Of a DNA stretch of 64,000 nucleotides, positions 53,218-62,532 are shown one piece after another. Position numbers and translations under genes: made by a program. Origin of the DNA: Methylobacillus sp. (GTDB taxonomy: Bacteria; Pseudomonadota; Gammaproteobacteria; Burkholderiales; Methylophilaceae); the NCBI GenBank assembly GCA_031277395.1, contig JAITML010000009.1:1-64000 (forward strand), read 5' to 3'. Numbering within the stretch: the first letter of the stretch is position 1; each line of letters opens with the position of its first letter. The notes under the pieces were generated by a model that did no database searches, was not told the origin of the DNA, and saw nothing but the letters and a program-made list of their open reading frames with translations.

Positions 53218-54180
53218 TCAGGCCAGAACCTGATTCAAACCCGCAACAGCTTCTTCAACCGTCGGCACCACGCCTTTTCCACCCACGGTAAGCGCATATG
53301 CGCCGGCAGGCGGACAGGTTCCGGCCTGCCAGATTTCGGTATCACAGAAAATCGCGAGTACAGGTTTGCCCAAACCAACCGCAAGGTGCATGAGACCGGT
53401 ATCCAGCCCGATCACGATGCCCGCGCCTTGCAGCAGATGGGCAAGCTGCGTGAGCGTCATGCGCGGCAGTACCTGACAATCCGGCACTGCGGCGGCAATT
53501 TCCTGCGCGCGCGAATGCTCCTCCTCATTACCCCACGGCAGCAGTATGGCTGGATGCGTTTGCGCAAGCTCACGGCAAAACGCGATCCAATGTTCCACCG
53601 GCCACAACTTGGCCGCACGCGCAGTACCGTGCAGCAGCACCGCATAGGGCGCGGGCGGCGTAAAAGGCAATGTGGCGGGCGGCAATTGCAGATCGTAGCG
53701 CGGCGGCGTATCGGGCAGCGCATAACCCAGCGCGTGCGCGGCGAGCAAACGATTGCGCGTGACCGCGTGCAAATTGCGCGGAATGTCATGCGGATGGGTA
53801 TAGAGCCATCCGGCCACGGCTTCGCGCGCAGTTCGGCGATCCTGTCCATGCGAAGGGCTGCGCGACCAACGGGAGATCAGCGCGCTTTTAAGCAGCCCCT
53901 GGGTATCGAGTACCGCGTCGTAACGTTCAGATTCAAGTGCGCGGCGAAAGGCCGAAAACTCGCGCCACGACTGGCAACTGCCCAAGTTGCGCTTCCAGCG
54001 CCGCATATTCACCGGGATGATGCGCGCGACTTCGGTATTCATACGCGCGATTTCGACAAAGCTCTCCTCCACCACCCAATCGATGACGGCATCCGGGAAG
54101 CGCTGACGAATATCGGCGATCATGGGCATGTTGTGCACGAGATCGCCCATGGACGAGGTTTTGACGAGCAGGAGTCGCAT
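53218..54180 (-). CDS. waaC: ADP-heptose:LPS heptosyltransferase I
   Basis: WaaC (320 residues, GT9) adds the first heptose to Kdo2-lipid A at the inner face of the inner membrane. It starts MRLLLVKTSSMGDLVHNMPM and has VDWVVEESFVEIARMN, DTQGLLKSALISRWS, LLHGTARAAKLWP and the GT9 acceptor region IGLDTGLMHLAVGLGKPVLAIF. ATG at 54180 fits the family; the frame to 54231 adds 17 residues. It is on the opposite strand to waaG-waaP. Confidence 0.95.
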   Translation of the reverse strand: MRLLLVKTSSMGDLVHNMPMIADIRQRFPDAVIDWVVEESFVEIARMNTEVARIIPVNMRRWKRNLGSCQSWREFSAFRRALESERYDAVLDTQGLLKSALISRWSRSPSHGQDRRTAREAVAGWLYTHPHDIPRNLHAVTRNRLLAAHALGYALPDTPPRYDLQLPPATLPFTPPAPYAVLLHGTARAAKLWPVEHWIAFCRELAQTHPAILLPWGNEEEHSRAQEIAAAVPDCQVLPRMTLTQLAHLLQGAGIVIGLDTGLMHLAVGLGKPVLAIFCDTEIWQAGTCPPAGAYALTVGGKGVVPTVEEAVAGLNQVLA

Positions 54181-54292
54181 AGCAACGCATTTTCTCACAG
54201 AAAGCCGCGCGATTTGATAAGCTTGCGCCAAGGGATCTCCGCGCGAATCATTCTTCAGGATTCATGCAGAGATCCCCCAACTGGAGCACAAA

Positions 54293-54553
54293 ATGAAAAT
54301 ACTCGTCACCGGCACCGCCGGTTTCATCGGCAACGAGCTTGCGATCCGCCTGCTTGAACGCGGCGACGAAATCATGGGCGTGGATAACGTCAATGATTAT
54401 TACGACGTGCGGCTCAAGGAAGCGCGGCTTGCGCGCGTCAAGTCACACCCTGCCTTCACCGAAGCGCGCATCGCCCTGCATGATCGCGCCGCGACGGAAG
54501 ATGGGTTGGGCAGGTTTGTGGAATGGTATCGGAGTTTTTACGACATTCACTAA
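54293..54553 (+). pseudogene. UDP-glucuronate epimerase-type gene with the core deleted
   Basis: The 86-codon frame opens as a perfect N-terminus of an extended SDR nucleotide-sugar epimerase (MKILVTGTAGFIG, then VDNVNDYYDVRLKEARLARV). After about residue 67 it jumps to GLGRFVEWYRSFY, which matches the extreme C-terminus of the same family. About 240-250 codons, including the YxxxK catalytic motif, are missing, with the frame preserved. It cannot be an active epimerase. A similar core deletion is seen in the galE remnant at 62273-62520. Confidence 0.85.
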
Positions 54554-54650
54554 CACGCCCTGCCCCTTGCTGCGCAACAAGGAAACCGCCAAACCCGGGC
54601 AAGCTGACACTGTTTCGCATACAATTCCTACTTTTCCGATATCCGGCCAC

Positions 54651-55799
54651 ATGAAGTTCGCTTTCATCATCTTCAAGTATTTCCCGTTCGGCGGCGTGCA
54701 GCGCGACATGTTGCGCATTGCGCGTGAGAGCGTGAAGCTGGGACATGAGGTGCATATTTTTACGGGTTACTGGGAGGGCGAAATAGCGCAGGAACAGGGT
54801 CTGCATCCGCACATCATCGAGGCGAGCGGCTGGTTCAATCATTGGCGTTATCGCGACTTCATCAGCAAGGTCGAAGCGCTTCTCGACGCCGGAAATTTTG
54901 ATCTGGTGGTCGGCTTCAACCGGATGCCGGAGCTGGATGCGTATTTTCAGGCCGATCCATGCTTTCTCGAACGCACCGCTCATGCGCGACCACCGCTTTA
55001 TCGCCTGACCGGGCGCTACCGCTTTTTCGCGGAGAGTGAGGCGGCGGTTTTCGGGCGCGATTCGAAATGCGAAATTCTGCTGCTTTCGCCTTCCGAAAAA
55101 TTGGTGTTCCAGCATTGGTACGGCACGCCTGATGAACGCTTTCATCTCCTTCCACTCACCATCCCGGCAGATCGCTTCGGGCTGGGCGATAGAGAAAAAT
55201 TGCGTGCAGAGGTGCGTGCAGAATTTGGTTTCAAAACAGACGACCATGTGGTCTTGATGGTCGGCTCCGCCTTCAAGCGCAAGGGCTTGGATCGCGCAAT
55301 ACAAGCTGTCGCGGCCTTGCCCGATGCGCTCAAAACGCGCACCCGATTGCTGGCTGTGGGGCAGGATGATCCTCTGCCATTCCTCAAATTGGCGCGATCA
55401 CTGGACGTAAACAAGCAACTGCATATTGCAGCCGAGGGACGTAATGATATTTCGCGTCTCATGCAGGCATCTGATTTGCTGGTACATCCTGCGTACAGCG
55501 AGGCTGCTGGACTGGTGTTGATCGAATCCATGGCTTCCGGCTTGCCTGTGCTCGCAAGCGCCGAATGCGGCTATGCATTTCATGTGCGCGAATCGGGCGC
55601 AGGAGACGTAACGGCCACACCGTTTGATCAGCAGGATTTCAACCGGCAACTCGCGGACATGCTGACTTCCCCCCTGCTGCCCGCATGGCGTGACAACGCA
55701 TTGCGCTATGCCGCAAACATCATGACCGCCAATGACGGCGGCGCAGAAGCGCGATTGCTGGAAACACTCGCGCAACGCAAAAAGGAACACGCGCAATGA
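54651..55799 (+). CDS. waaG: LPS core glycosyltransferase (WaaG-type, GT4)
   Basis: The 382-residue GT-B enzyme adds the first glucose of the outer core to heptose II in well-studied relatives. It starts MKFAFIIFKYFPFGGVQRDM, with FTGYWEGEIAQ, DLVVGFNRMPELDAYFQADP and the donor-site EX7E segment EAAGLVLIESMASGLPVLAS. ATG at 54651 matches this N-terminus; a longer overlapping frame runs back through the epimerase remnant. It overlaps waaP by 4 nt. Confidence 0.93.
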   Translation: MKFAFIIFKYFPFGGVQRDMLRIARESVKLGHEVHIFTGYWEGEIAQEQGLHPHIIEASGWFNHWRYRDFISKVEALLDAGNFDLVVGFNRMPELDAYFQADPCFLERTAHARPPLYRLTGRYRFFAESEAAVFGRDSKCEILLLSPSEKLVFQHWYGTPDERFHLLPLTIPADRFGLGDREKLRAEVRAEFGFKTDDHVVLMVGSAFKRKGLDRAIQAVAALPDALKTRTRLLAVGQDDPLPFLKLARSLDVNKQLHIAAEGRNDISRLMQASDLLVHPAYSEAAGLVLIESMASGLPVLASAECGYAFHVRESGAGDVTATPFDQQDFNRQLADMLTSPLLPAWRDNALRYAANIMTANDGGAEARLLETLAQRKKEHAQ

Positions 55800-56665
55800 G
55801 CTGCGAAACGCTCGTAATTCCCGATGATTTCGCGCAAGCCTTGGGCGGCGGCGACGTGTTTGACCGCATCATGCATTTGCAGGGTGAAATTTTTCGCGAC
55901 GTGCCCACACGCAAAACCTTGCGCTTCCAGCTCAATGGAAAATTCTATTTCGCAAAACTGCACAGCGGCGTGGGCTGGCGCGAGATTTTCAAGAATCTGC
56001 TGACCTTGCGCTTGCCGGTCACAAGCGCCGCGACGGAATGGAACGCGATCAAGCGGCTGAACGCGCTGGGCATTCCGACCACCCCGCTCATCGCTTACGG
56101 TAGTCGCGGATGCAGCCCGGCGTCGCGGCAATCCTTTGTCATTACGGAAGATTTGGGCGACATCGTCTCACTCGAAGATTTTTGCCGCGACTGGCCAAGC
56201 TTGCCGCCTCCACTGTCACTCAAACGCGCGCTGCTGCGGCGCGTGGCTGAAATTTCCGCGACACTGCACGATCACGGCCTCAATCACCGCGATTATTACA
56301 TCTGCCACTTGTGCCTCGACAAACCACGGTTGCAGATCGGCGAAATTCATCTTTATGTCATTGATCTGCATCGCATGCAGTCACGCCGGAAAACACCAAC
56401 AACGGCGCGCATGAAAGACATGGCCGCGCTGTATTTTTCCGCGCTCGACATCGGCCTCACGCGCCGCGATTGCCTGCGTTTTCTGAAGTGGTATCGACGC
56501 GGGCGAGCGCGTGATATTCTGCGCGACGAAGCAGGTTTCTGGAAACAGGTGGATCAACGCGCCCGCAAGCTTTATCACAAATACCACGACCGCTGGCCGA
56601 CCACACCATTTGACCGGCAGCCAGAGGTCGGCCACAACCACTCAATCAACCATGACAGCGCTTGA
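55796..56665 (+). CDS. waaP: LPS core heptose(I) kinase
   Basis: WaaP (289 residues) phosphorylates the inner-core heptose and stabilises the outer membrane. Kinase features are K54 in KFYFAKLH, FVITEDLGDIVSLEDF (hinge), HRD at 164-166 in GLNHRDYYICHLCL, and the metal-binding D in YVIDLHRMQ. It starts within the waaG stop (ATGA) and overlaps the next kinase by 14 nt. Phosphate on heptose ties the product to the nearby Pho system only indirectly. Confidence 0.93.
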   Translation: MSCETLVIPDDFAQALGGGDVFDRIMHLQGEIFRDVPTRKTLRFQLNGKFYFAKLHSGVGWREIFKNLLTLRLPVTSAATEWNAIKRLNALGIPTTPLIAYGSRGCSPASRQSFVITEDLGDIVSLEDFCRDWPSLPPPLSLKRALLRRVAEISATLHDHGLNHRDYYICHLCLDKPRLQIGEIHLYVIDLHRMQSRRKTPTTARMKDMAALYFSALDIGLTRRDCLRFLKWYRRGRARDILRDEAGFWKQVDQRARKLYHKYHDRWPTTPFDRQPEVGHNHSINHDSA

Positions 56666-58139
56666 ACATATCAGCCGCGAAGGCGGAGAAAACTTCGAAG
56701 TGGCGCTGGAACAGGCGCCGCCGCTGCAATGCCAACAGATCGCACGCCGCGTTCCGGGGCGTCGTGTCGTATGCAGCGCGACTTGGCAGGGACGCGCGGT
56801 TTACGCCAAGCTTTTCATCGGCGAAAAAGCGGTGCGCTACGCAAACCGCGATGCGCGTGGCGCGAAGGCGCTTATGGAGAGCGGACTGTCCACGCCGGAG
56901 CTGCTGCATCAGGGTGCAATTGCCGGAGAGCAGGGACAGGTGCTGATCTTTGCCTTCGTGCCGGAAAGCCGCAATCTCGAAGAAGTCTGGAACGCCGCCG
57001 ACCTTCACCAACGCCATGCTCTCGCCGATAAATTGATACGCACCGTGGCCGCGCATCACACCGCCGGAGTAATGCAAACGGATTTGTATCTGCGCAATTT
57101 TCTGCTGGCAGCCGACGTGATTTACACGCTGGATGGCGATGGCATACGCATATATCCCGAAGGTGTATCGCGTGAGTTGGCGCTGGAAAATTTCGCGCTG
57201 CTGCTTTCCAAACTCAACGCGCCGGATGACGCGCGCACGGCAGAATGGCTCGCGCTCTACGCGCAAGCTCGCGGTTGGGACGAGCCTGTTCTTCTGGAAG
57301 AATTGCAAACGCGCGTACGCGCGGTGCGCTACCAAACAGTACAAAAATTTGTTGCGCGCAAGGTGTTGCGTGATTGCACGGATATTTTCGTGGAGCGGCG
57401 TTTCGACCGCTATCTCGCCGTGGTGCGGGCGGAAATGGACGATGACCTGAAACGTGTCATCGACAATCCCGACAGTTTTTTTCAGGCGCCGGACAGCGCA
57501 TATCTCAAGCGTGGCAAAACCTGCACGATTATTCTGGCGCAATCCGGCGCGCGCCGCGTGGTCATCAAGCGGTACAATATCAAGAATTTCCGGCACGCCA
57601 TCAGCCGCGCATGGCGACCTTCGCGCGCGAGTGTTTCGTGGTCGAACGCGCACATGCTGCGCGCGTTTGAAATCCCCACGCCCATACCGCTCGCCTTGAT
57701 TGAGCGGCGCTGGGGTGTGTTGCGGCGCGAGGCATGGCTGCTGATGTCCTATGCCGAAGGGCCGGATATCGCGGATGTGCTTGCCGATGGCTTCTTGAGC
57801 GAGGAACAAAAGCGGGACATCGCGCTGCGTGCGGCGAATTTGCTGCACCAGTTGCGTCTGCTGCGCATTGAGCATGGCGACATGAAAGCGACCAATATCA
57901 AGTGGGTAAACGGCGCGCCTTTGCTGCTTGATCTTGATGCGATGAAACTGCATCGTGACGAGAAGCAATTTGCCCGACGTCACATGCGCGATTTGCGGCG
58001 TTTTCTGAAAAACTGGAAGAAGACGCCCGATATTTTGACCATGGTGAAATCCGCGCTGATACTGGCCTACGGTGATGATCCGTTGCTGGCGCAGATTGGT
58101 GTAAAAAAGGCAGTCGAAACAACAAGCGAAAAATTATGA
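56652..58139 (+). CDS. LPS core kinase-like protein with two kinase domains (WapQ-like)
   Basis: This 495-residue protein appears to hold two Kdo/WaaP-type kinase folds. Lobe 1 (about 25-230) has K53 (YAKLF), D144 and N149 in QTDLYLRNFLL and the metal position LDGDG. Lobe 2 (about 280-460) has K306 (VVIKRY), HGD at 408-410 with N415, and DLD at 427-429. Lobe 2 is the better conserved. The order waaG-waaP-kinase-carbamoyltransferase-glycosyltransferase recalls the Pseudomonas aeruginosa core locus (waaG, waaP, wapP/wapQ, wapO, wapH). The ATG at 56652 overlaps waaP. Substrate is inferred to be core heptose. Confidence 0.8.
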   Translation: MTALEHISREGGENFEVALEQAPPLQCQQIARRVPGRRVVCSATWQGRAVYAKLFIGEKAVRYANRDARGAKALMESGLSTPELLHQGAIAGEQGQVLIFAFVPESRNLEEVWNAADLHQRHALADKLIRTVAAHHTAGVMQTDLYLRNFLLAADVIYTLDGDGIRIYPEGVSRELALENFALLLSKLNAPDDARTAEWLALYAQARGWDEPVLLEELQTRVRAVRYQTVQKFVARKVLRDCTDIFVERRFDRYLAVVRAEMDDDLKRVIDNPDSFFQAPDSAYLKRGKTCTIILAQSGARRVVIKRYNIKNFRHAISRAWRPSRASVSWSNAHMLRAFEIPTPIPLALIERRWGVLRREAWLLMSYAEGPDIADVLADGFLSEEQKRDIALRAANLLHQLRLLRIEHGDMKATNIKWVNGAPLLLDLDAMKLHRDEKQFARRHMRDLRRFLKNWKKTPDILTMVKSALILAYGDDPLLAQIGVKKAVETTSEKL

Positions 58140-59869
58140 TCATTTTGGGTTTATCCGGCGCATTGACGCACGATCCTTCCGCCGCGCTTTACATCGACGG
58201 CAAGCTGATAGCCGCCGCAGAGGAAGAACGCTTTATACGCGACAAGCACGCCAAGAACCGCATGCCTTTCGAATCGGCCAAGTTCTGTCTGGAATTCGCG
58301 GGGATCAAGCCGTCGCAGGTGGATGCAGTCGCGATTCCTTATGCAACGATTCCCCTGTTTGGCAGCAAGGCGCGCTGGCATTACGCGAAACGCTACTGGT
58401 ATGCGCCGGATCGCGCGCTGGATGCGATTTTCGCAGGCAACCGGCGTTTTTATCGTTACAAAAAACGCATCGAGGGATGCTTGCAGCAACTCGGTTTTGA
58501 TCTCGGGAAAATTGAAATCGTGCCAGTCGAGCACCATTTGACGCACGCTTCCAGCGCCTACCATTGCTCCGGATTTACTGAAAAAACCGCGATCCTTGGC
58601 ATAGACGGCAAGGGTGAATACGCGACCACCTTCTTCGGCTTTGGCGAAAACGGCAAGATACACAAGATCAAGGAATTCTACGACCCGGATTCGCTGGGCG
58701 GACTGTACGGCGCGTTGACCGAGTATCTCGGTTTTGAAATGCTGGACGGTGAATACAAGGTCATGGGCATGGCGCCCTATGGCGACGCTGCGAAATACGA
58801 TTTTTCTCGCCTGGCCAAATTCGAGCACGGCGAACTCATCATCAACACCGATTACGCTAACGTGATCGGTTTCCGCCGCTACAAGGAAAAAGGCAAGGGC
58901 TATTATTTCTCGCCCAAATTGATCGAATGGCTGGGCCCAATGCGCGAAGGCGATATCGCGGACGACCCCTACGTTCACTATGCGGCAAGCATGCAGGCAT
59001 TGTTCGAGAAATTGGCGCTGGAGATGATGGATTACTACCTCGGCGACATCCTGCGTGAAACCGGCAAGCTCGCGTTTTCCGGCGGCGGCGCGCTCAACGT
59101 GAAACTTAACCAGAAAATCATCGCGCGCCCGGAAGTAAAGGAATTATTCGTGCAACCCGCTTCGGGTGACGCCGGCACCGCCGTAGGCGCGGCTTCGTAT
59201 GTCTCGGTGCTGCGCGGCGTGCCGGTCGAAAAAATGGAGCATGTTTATCTCGGCCCGTGCTACACCAACGAGGAAGTGATCGCCGCCTGCGCCAGTCATC
59301 CCTCGCAGCCGAAGTGGCAACAGATAACCGACGTGCCGCAAACCATCGCGAAAATTCTCGCCGACGGCAATCCTGTCGCCTGGTTTCAGGGACGCATGGA
59401 GTTCGGCCCGCGCGCGCTTGGTGGTCGCTCCATCCTCGGCTGCCCAAGCATCTCCGGCGTGGCTGACCGCATCAACGAGCAGATCAAATTCCGCGAGCGC
59501 TGGCGCCCGTTCTGCCCCAGCATGCTGGATACGGTCGGGCCGGACATGCTGCAAACCGATCATCCCGCGCCTTTCATGACATTCACGTTTGAGGTCGCGG
59601 AAGAATGGAAATCCCGCGTGCCGGAAGTGGTGCACGAGGACGGCACCTCACGCGCCCAGGTGCTCAAGCGCGAATACAATCCGCGTTACTACGATCTCAT
59701 GCTCGAACTGGAAAAGCTCACCGGCAACGGCGTAGTGCTCAACACCTCGCTCAACCGCCGCGGCGAACCCATGATCTGCTCACCGACCGACGCGCTCAAC
59801 ATGTTCTTCGGCTCGGATCTGCACTACCTCATCATGCAGGATGTGCTGGTGGTGAAACCAGCGGCATGA
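58136..59869 (+). CDS. Carbamoyltransferase (NodU/CmcH family, probable LPS core)
   Basis: The 577-residue enzyme belongs to the carbamoyltransferase family that uses carbamoyl phosphate and ATP. The N-terminal domain begins LGLSGALTHDPSAALYIDGK and carries metal/nucleotide ligands in VEHHLTHASSAYHCSGF and GIDGKGEYATT. A kinase-like GGGALNVKLN segment follows, then the C-terminal domain MEFGPRALGGRSIL and KFRERWRPFCPS. Context suggests carbamoylation of heptose in the LPS core, as WapO does in Pseudomonas. It overlaps both neighbours by 4 nt. Confidence 0.9.
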   Translation: MIILGLSGALTHDPSAALYIDGKLIAAAEEERFIRDKHAKNRMPFESAKFCLEFAGIKPSQVDAVAIPYATIPLFGSKARWHYAKRYWYAPDRALDAIFAGNRRFYRYKKRIEGCLQQLGFDLGKIEIVPVEHHLTHASSAYHCSGFTEKTAILGIDGKGEYATTFFGFGENGKIHKIKEFYDPDSLGGLYGALTEYLGFEMLDGEYKVMGMAPYGDAAKYDFSRLAKFEHGELIINTDYANVIGFRRYKEKGKGYYFSPKLIEWLGPMREGDIADDPYVHYAASMQALFEKLALEMMDYYLGDILRETGKLAFSGGGALNVKLNQKIIARPEVKELFVQPASGDAGTAVGAASYVSVLRGVPVEKMEHVYLGPCYTNEEVIAACASHPSQPKWQQITDVPQTIAKILADGNPVAWFQGRMEFGPRALGGRSILGCPSISGVADRINEQIKFRERWRPFCPSMLDTVGPDMLQTDHPAPFMTFTFEVAEEWKSRVPEVVHEDGTSRAQVLKREYNPRYYDLMLELEKLTGNGVVLNTSLNRRGEPMICSPTDALNMFFGSDLHYLIMQDVLVVKPAA

Positions 59870-61026
59870 GCGATCAATCAATCTCGCGACGTATCCGTAT
59901 TCTGCTATTACAGCTGGGATACCATGTTCGCTCAAGCGGTCCAATGGAGGTCATCGAGCAAATCATCTCCGCTTTCCCGCATGACCGTTTCGAGGTCACT
60001 TCTGCCTTTTTGCAAGGCCGACCCGAATCAGGGCAACCGAGAAGCTGTGCCGAACACGTCCATTATTTCGGATTGCCGAAAAAATCCATGCGTGGCCTGC
60101 GCATCGGCTTGCATCGCGCGCTTTGGCGATATTGTCGTCAAAGTCGGTTCGACGTCATCATCTGTGATCGCTACAAATCTGTCAGCGCACTCATGACAAT
60201 CAACCGTTTCCTGCCCCTTCCGCTCTGTATTGGCATCTCGCATGCGCTGGGGGAATACGACAGCGCCTGGCGCCATCACTTTGCCGCCTTCTCGATCCGG
60301 TCGAACTGGCGTTTCGTCGGCGTATCACCCACCGTCCGCGACTATCTCATCAATCTGGGCTGCGGCTTCACCCCGGAGAACACGGTTGCCATCGCCAACG
60401 CGCTCGATCTGAAAGTGGTCGAGGACATGTTCCTGCCACGCGCAGCAGCGCGGGAAGAACTTGGCCTGCCCCAGAAAGCTCGCCTGATTGGCGCCATCGG
60501 TCGTCTGGTTCCCGTCAAGGGGCACATTTATCTGATCCGGGCATTCGCCGCCATTGCCTCGCGCCACCCGGATGCCCATCTTGCGATCATCGGCGATGGG
60601 CGAGAAGAAACCCGGCTGCGCGAGGCAATTCAACAGTACGGGCTGGCCGACCGTATTCATCTGCTGGGCTGGCGAACCCGAGCCAAACGTTATGTTCGCG
60701 CTTTTGATATCTGGGCCATGCCGTCGCTCAAGGAGGGGCTTGGCCTGGCGCTGCTGGAAGGCATGTGCGGCCAACTGCCGATCATCGCCTCCGATGTGCC
60801 CGCCATGCGCCCCCTGATCGAGGGCGCTGGCGGTTTGGCCGTTCCGCCAGCCAACGTTGACGCCTTGGCAGAGGCGCTCGAACACGATCTCCGCCTTGAC
60901 GACGAAACGCTGCAAGAGAAAGGAAGGCAGGCTTATGCCTATGTCCGTGACCACATGACGATTGAACAATACCGCAGCGCCTGGCTGCAGTTGGTAGAGC
61001 AAGGATTGGCTGACCGTAACAGGTAG
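59866..61026 (+). CDS. GT4 glycosyltransferase (LPS outer core)
   Basis: The 386-residue GT-B protein starts MSDQSISRRIRILLLQLGYH and has the family GT4 segments IGAIGRLVPVKGHIYLIRAF, HLAIIGDGREETRLREAI, and the donor-site PSLKEGLGLALLEGMCGQLPIIAS. It is likely the outer-core sugar transferase that follows the carbamoyltransferase. The start overlaps the previous stop (ATGA). From about here to 62260 the sequence has fewer GCGCG-type runs than its neighbours, which could reflect a separate origin. Confidence 0.9.
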   Translation: MSDQSISRRIRILLLQLGYHVRSSGPMEVIEQIISAFPHDRFEVTSAFLQGRPESGQPRSCAEHVHYFGLPKKSMRGLRIGLHRALWRYCRQSRFDVIICDRYKSVSALMTINRFLPLPLCIGISHALGEYDSAWRHHFAAFSIRSNWRFVGVSPTVRDYLINLGCGFTPENTVAIANALDLKVVEDMFLPRAAAREELGLPQKARLIGAIGRLVPVKGHIYLIRAFAAIASRHPDAHLAIIGDGREETRLREAIQQYGLADRIHLLGWRTRAKRYVRAFDIWAMPSLKEGLGLALLEGMCGQLPIIASDVPAMRPLIEGAGGLAVPPANVDALAEALEHDLRLDDETLQEKGRQAYAYVRDHMTIEQYRSAWLQLVEQGLADRNR

Positions 61027-61098
61027 CGTTTTCACGCGCTGACCAACGCCTCGCGACTTGACGAACGACATCCTGAGATTATCCAAAAGAACGACCCT

Positions 61099-62382
61099 AT
61101 GAACCCACTTCCCCAACGACTCAAGGAGCTGGTCCCCGGCAACCGCTACTGGACCGCCATATTTTTCATTTTCTTTTGCGCCTTTTTGCTGCCATTCGGC
61201 TCTGGCCCCGTAAAAACCAGTTTTTATTTCGGCATCCTCCTCCCCGCCTTGCTGTTTTCAACGTGGCAGGAAGTTCGGTGCCTCGCCGGGAGCCGTCATT
61301 TTCTCGCTATCCTCGCACTTTGTACCTATGCGATGGTGCGCTCGACCGACCTGGATACAGTGCTCGACATTTTGAAAGCCCTTGTTTCTTTCCTCGTCTT
61401 GACGCTGGGCGCGATGAAACTGCCAACAATCCAGCCCGCCTCTGTCAAACGAGCCGCTCTCCTTTGCATCACGCTATTACTCATTTATGTTTTTAGCAAT
61501 GCCGCTTACCAAGGCATAACCCAAGGATGGACGCCGGGAATGCGTCTTGGCCCGTTGTTCGGCAATCTGGAGAATGTCATTTTCTGCACTGTCCTCATGG
61601 TCAGCGTACTTGTGGTGTATTCATGGTCCTGCCTCGCCACGCGCGATTATCGTGCGCTCGTCATCGCCAATGCCGTCGTCATCATTGCGGCGCTCTGGCT
61701 CATGCAATCCCGTAGCGCCTTGCCGACATGGCTGGGATCAATGGCAATCCTGCTAGCATATGTTATCCCTTCTCAGGAGCAACGACGGATACTGCCTTGG
61801 CTTTTGCTGTCATTGCTCGCCATCGCAGCATTGGCTTTCCCCGTGTTACTTGAACGTGGCGACAGCTACCGGTTGGAAATATGGGCCGATTACCTGACTT
61901 CGATGCGCGACTGCGGCACGCTTTTCGGTTGCGGATGGGGTTTGGAGCACCCCTTCACGACGAAAAGCGGATTGACCATCGTGCACCCGCACAGCATGTA
62001 TGTGCAACATCTGTTCTGGGGTGGCATTACCGGCTTGGCGCTCCTGTTGCTGGCGCTTGTTCCGCCTTTGATCGCCGGTATCCGGCGAGCGCATTTTGCC
62101 GCTTGGGCGCTACTGCCAGGATGTATTGCCCTGGCCTTCGACGGAAAGGGGCTTATGACCTCCCAACCGAATCAACGCTGGTTTCTGGCAACCGTTCCGC
62201 TGGCTTTCCTGATTGCCGGATTGCTTGGGAAAACGGCGACTTCGGCTACCTCTCCCGGTAAGAAGCTAGATATCAAAGCGCGTTGCCGCTCTGCCAACGC
62301 CAAGTGCTCCGGCACATCTCATCAAGATCACGCTCCACCTTCCAGCCCAGTTTCTGACCAGCTTTTTCCGGATCGGCGATGA
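61099..62382 (+). CDS. waaL: O-antigen ligase/polymerase-type membrane protein
   Basis: The 427-residue protein has about ten transmembrane helices and a large periplasmic loop (about 250-305) with [20 protein letters not shown] and [19 protein letters not shown] PHSMYVQ, the pattern of WaaL/Wzy. It would transfer O-antigen from undecaprenyl diphosphate to the lipid A core. The last 36 residues (from about [12 protein letters not shown]) are encoded by DNA antisense to the galE remnant, so the native C-terminus was probably altered by rearrangement. WaaL versus Wzy cannot be settled from sequence alone. Confidence 0.82.
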   Translation: MNPLPQRLKELVPGNRYWTAIFFIFFCAFLLPFGSGPVKTSFYFGILLPALLFSTWQEVRCLAGSRHFLAILALCTYAMVRSTDLDTVLDILKALVSFLVLTLGAMKLPTIQPASVKRAALLCITLLLIYVFSNAAYQGITQGWTPGMRLGPLFGNLENVIFCTVLMVSVLVVYSWSCLATRDYRALVIANAVVIIAALWLMQSRSALPTWLGSMAILLAYVIPSQEQRRILPWLLLSLLAIAALAFPVLLERGDSYRLEIWADYLTSMRDCGTLFGCGWGLEHPFTTKSGLTIVHPHSMYVQHLFWGGITGLALLLLALVPPLIAGIRRAHFAAWALLPGCIALAFDGKGLMTSQPNQRWFLATVPLAFLIAGLLGKTATSATSPGKKLDIKARCRSANAKCSGTSHQDHAPPSSPVSDQLFPDRR

Positions 62383-62520
62383 ATCAGGATCGCCATATAC
62401 CGTGGCCGACGAGCTGAACACCAGACGCTTCACTCCGTGACGCATCATCGCGTGCAACAACACCATGCTGCCGTAAACATTGTTCTCGTAATAATCCAAA
62501 GGCTGGCTCACCGATTCACC
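62273..62520 (-). pseudogene. galE: galE (UDP-glucose 4-epimerase) remnant, truncated and internally deleted
   Basis: Reading leftward from the waaF stop, [20 protein letters not shown] and [20 protein letters not shown] match the middle of GalE (near residues 85-135). The frame then shifts at about 62371-62379 into [16 protein letters not shown] and [12 protein letters not shown], the GalE C-terminus, ending at TGA 62273-62275. The first ~85 and about 170 central codons are missing. The 5' end abuts waaF directly, and the 3' end overlaps the ligase gene on the other strand. Confidence 0.85.
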
Positions 62521-62532
62521 GAAAATTGCGTG

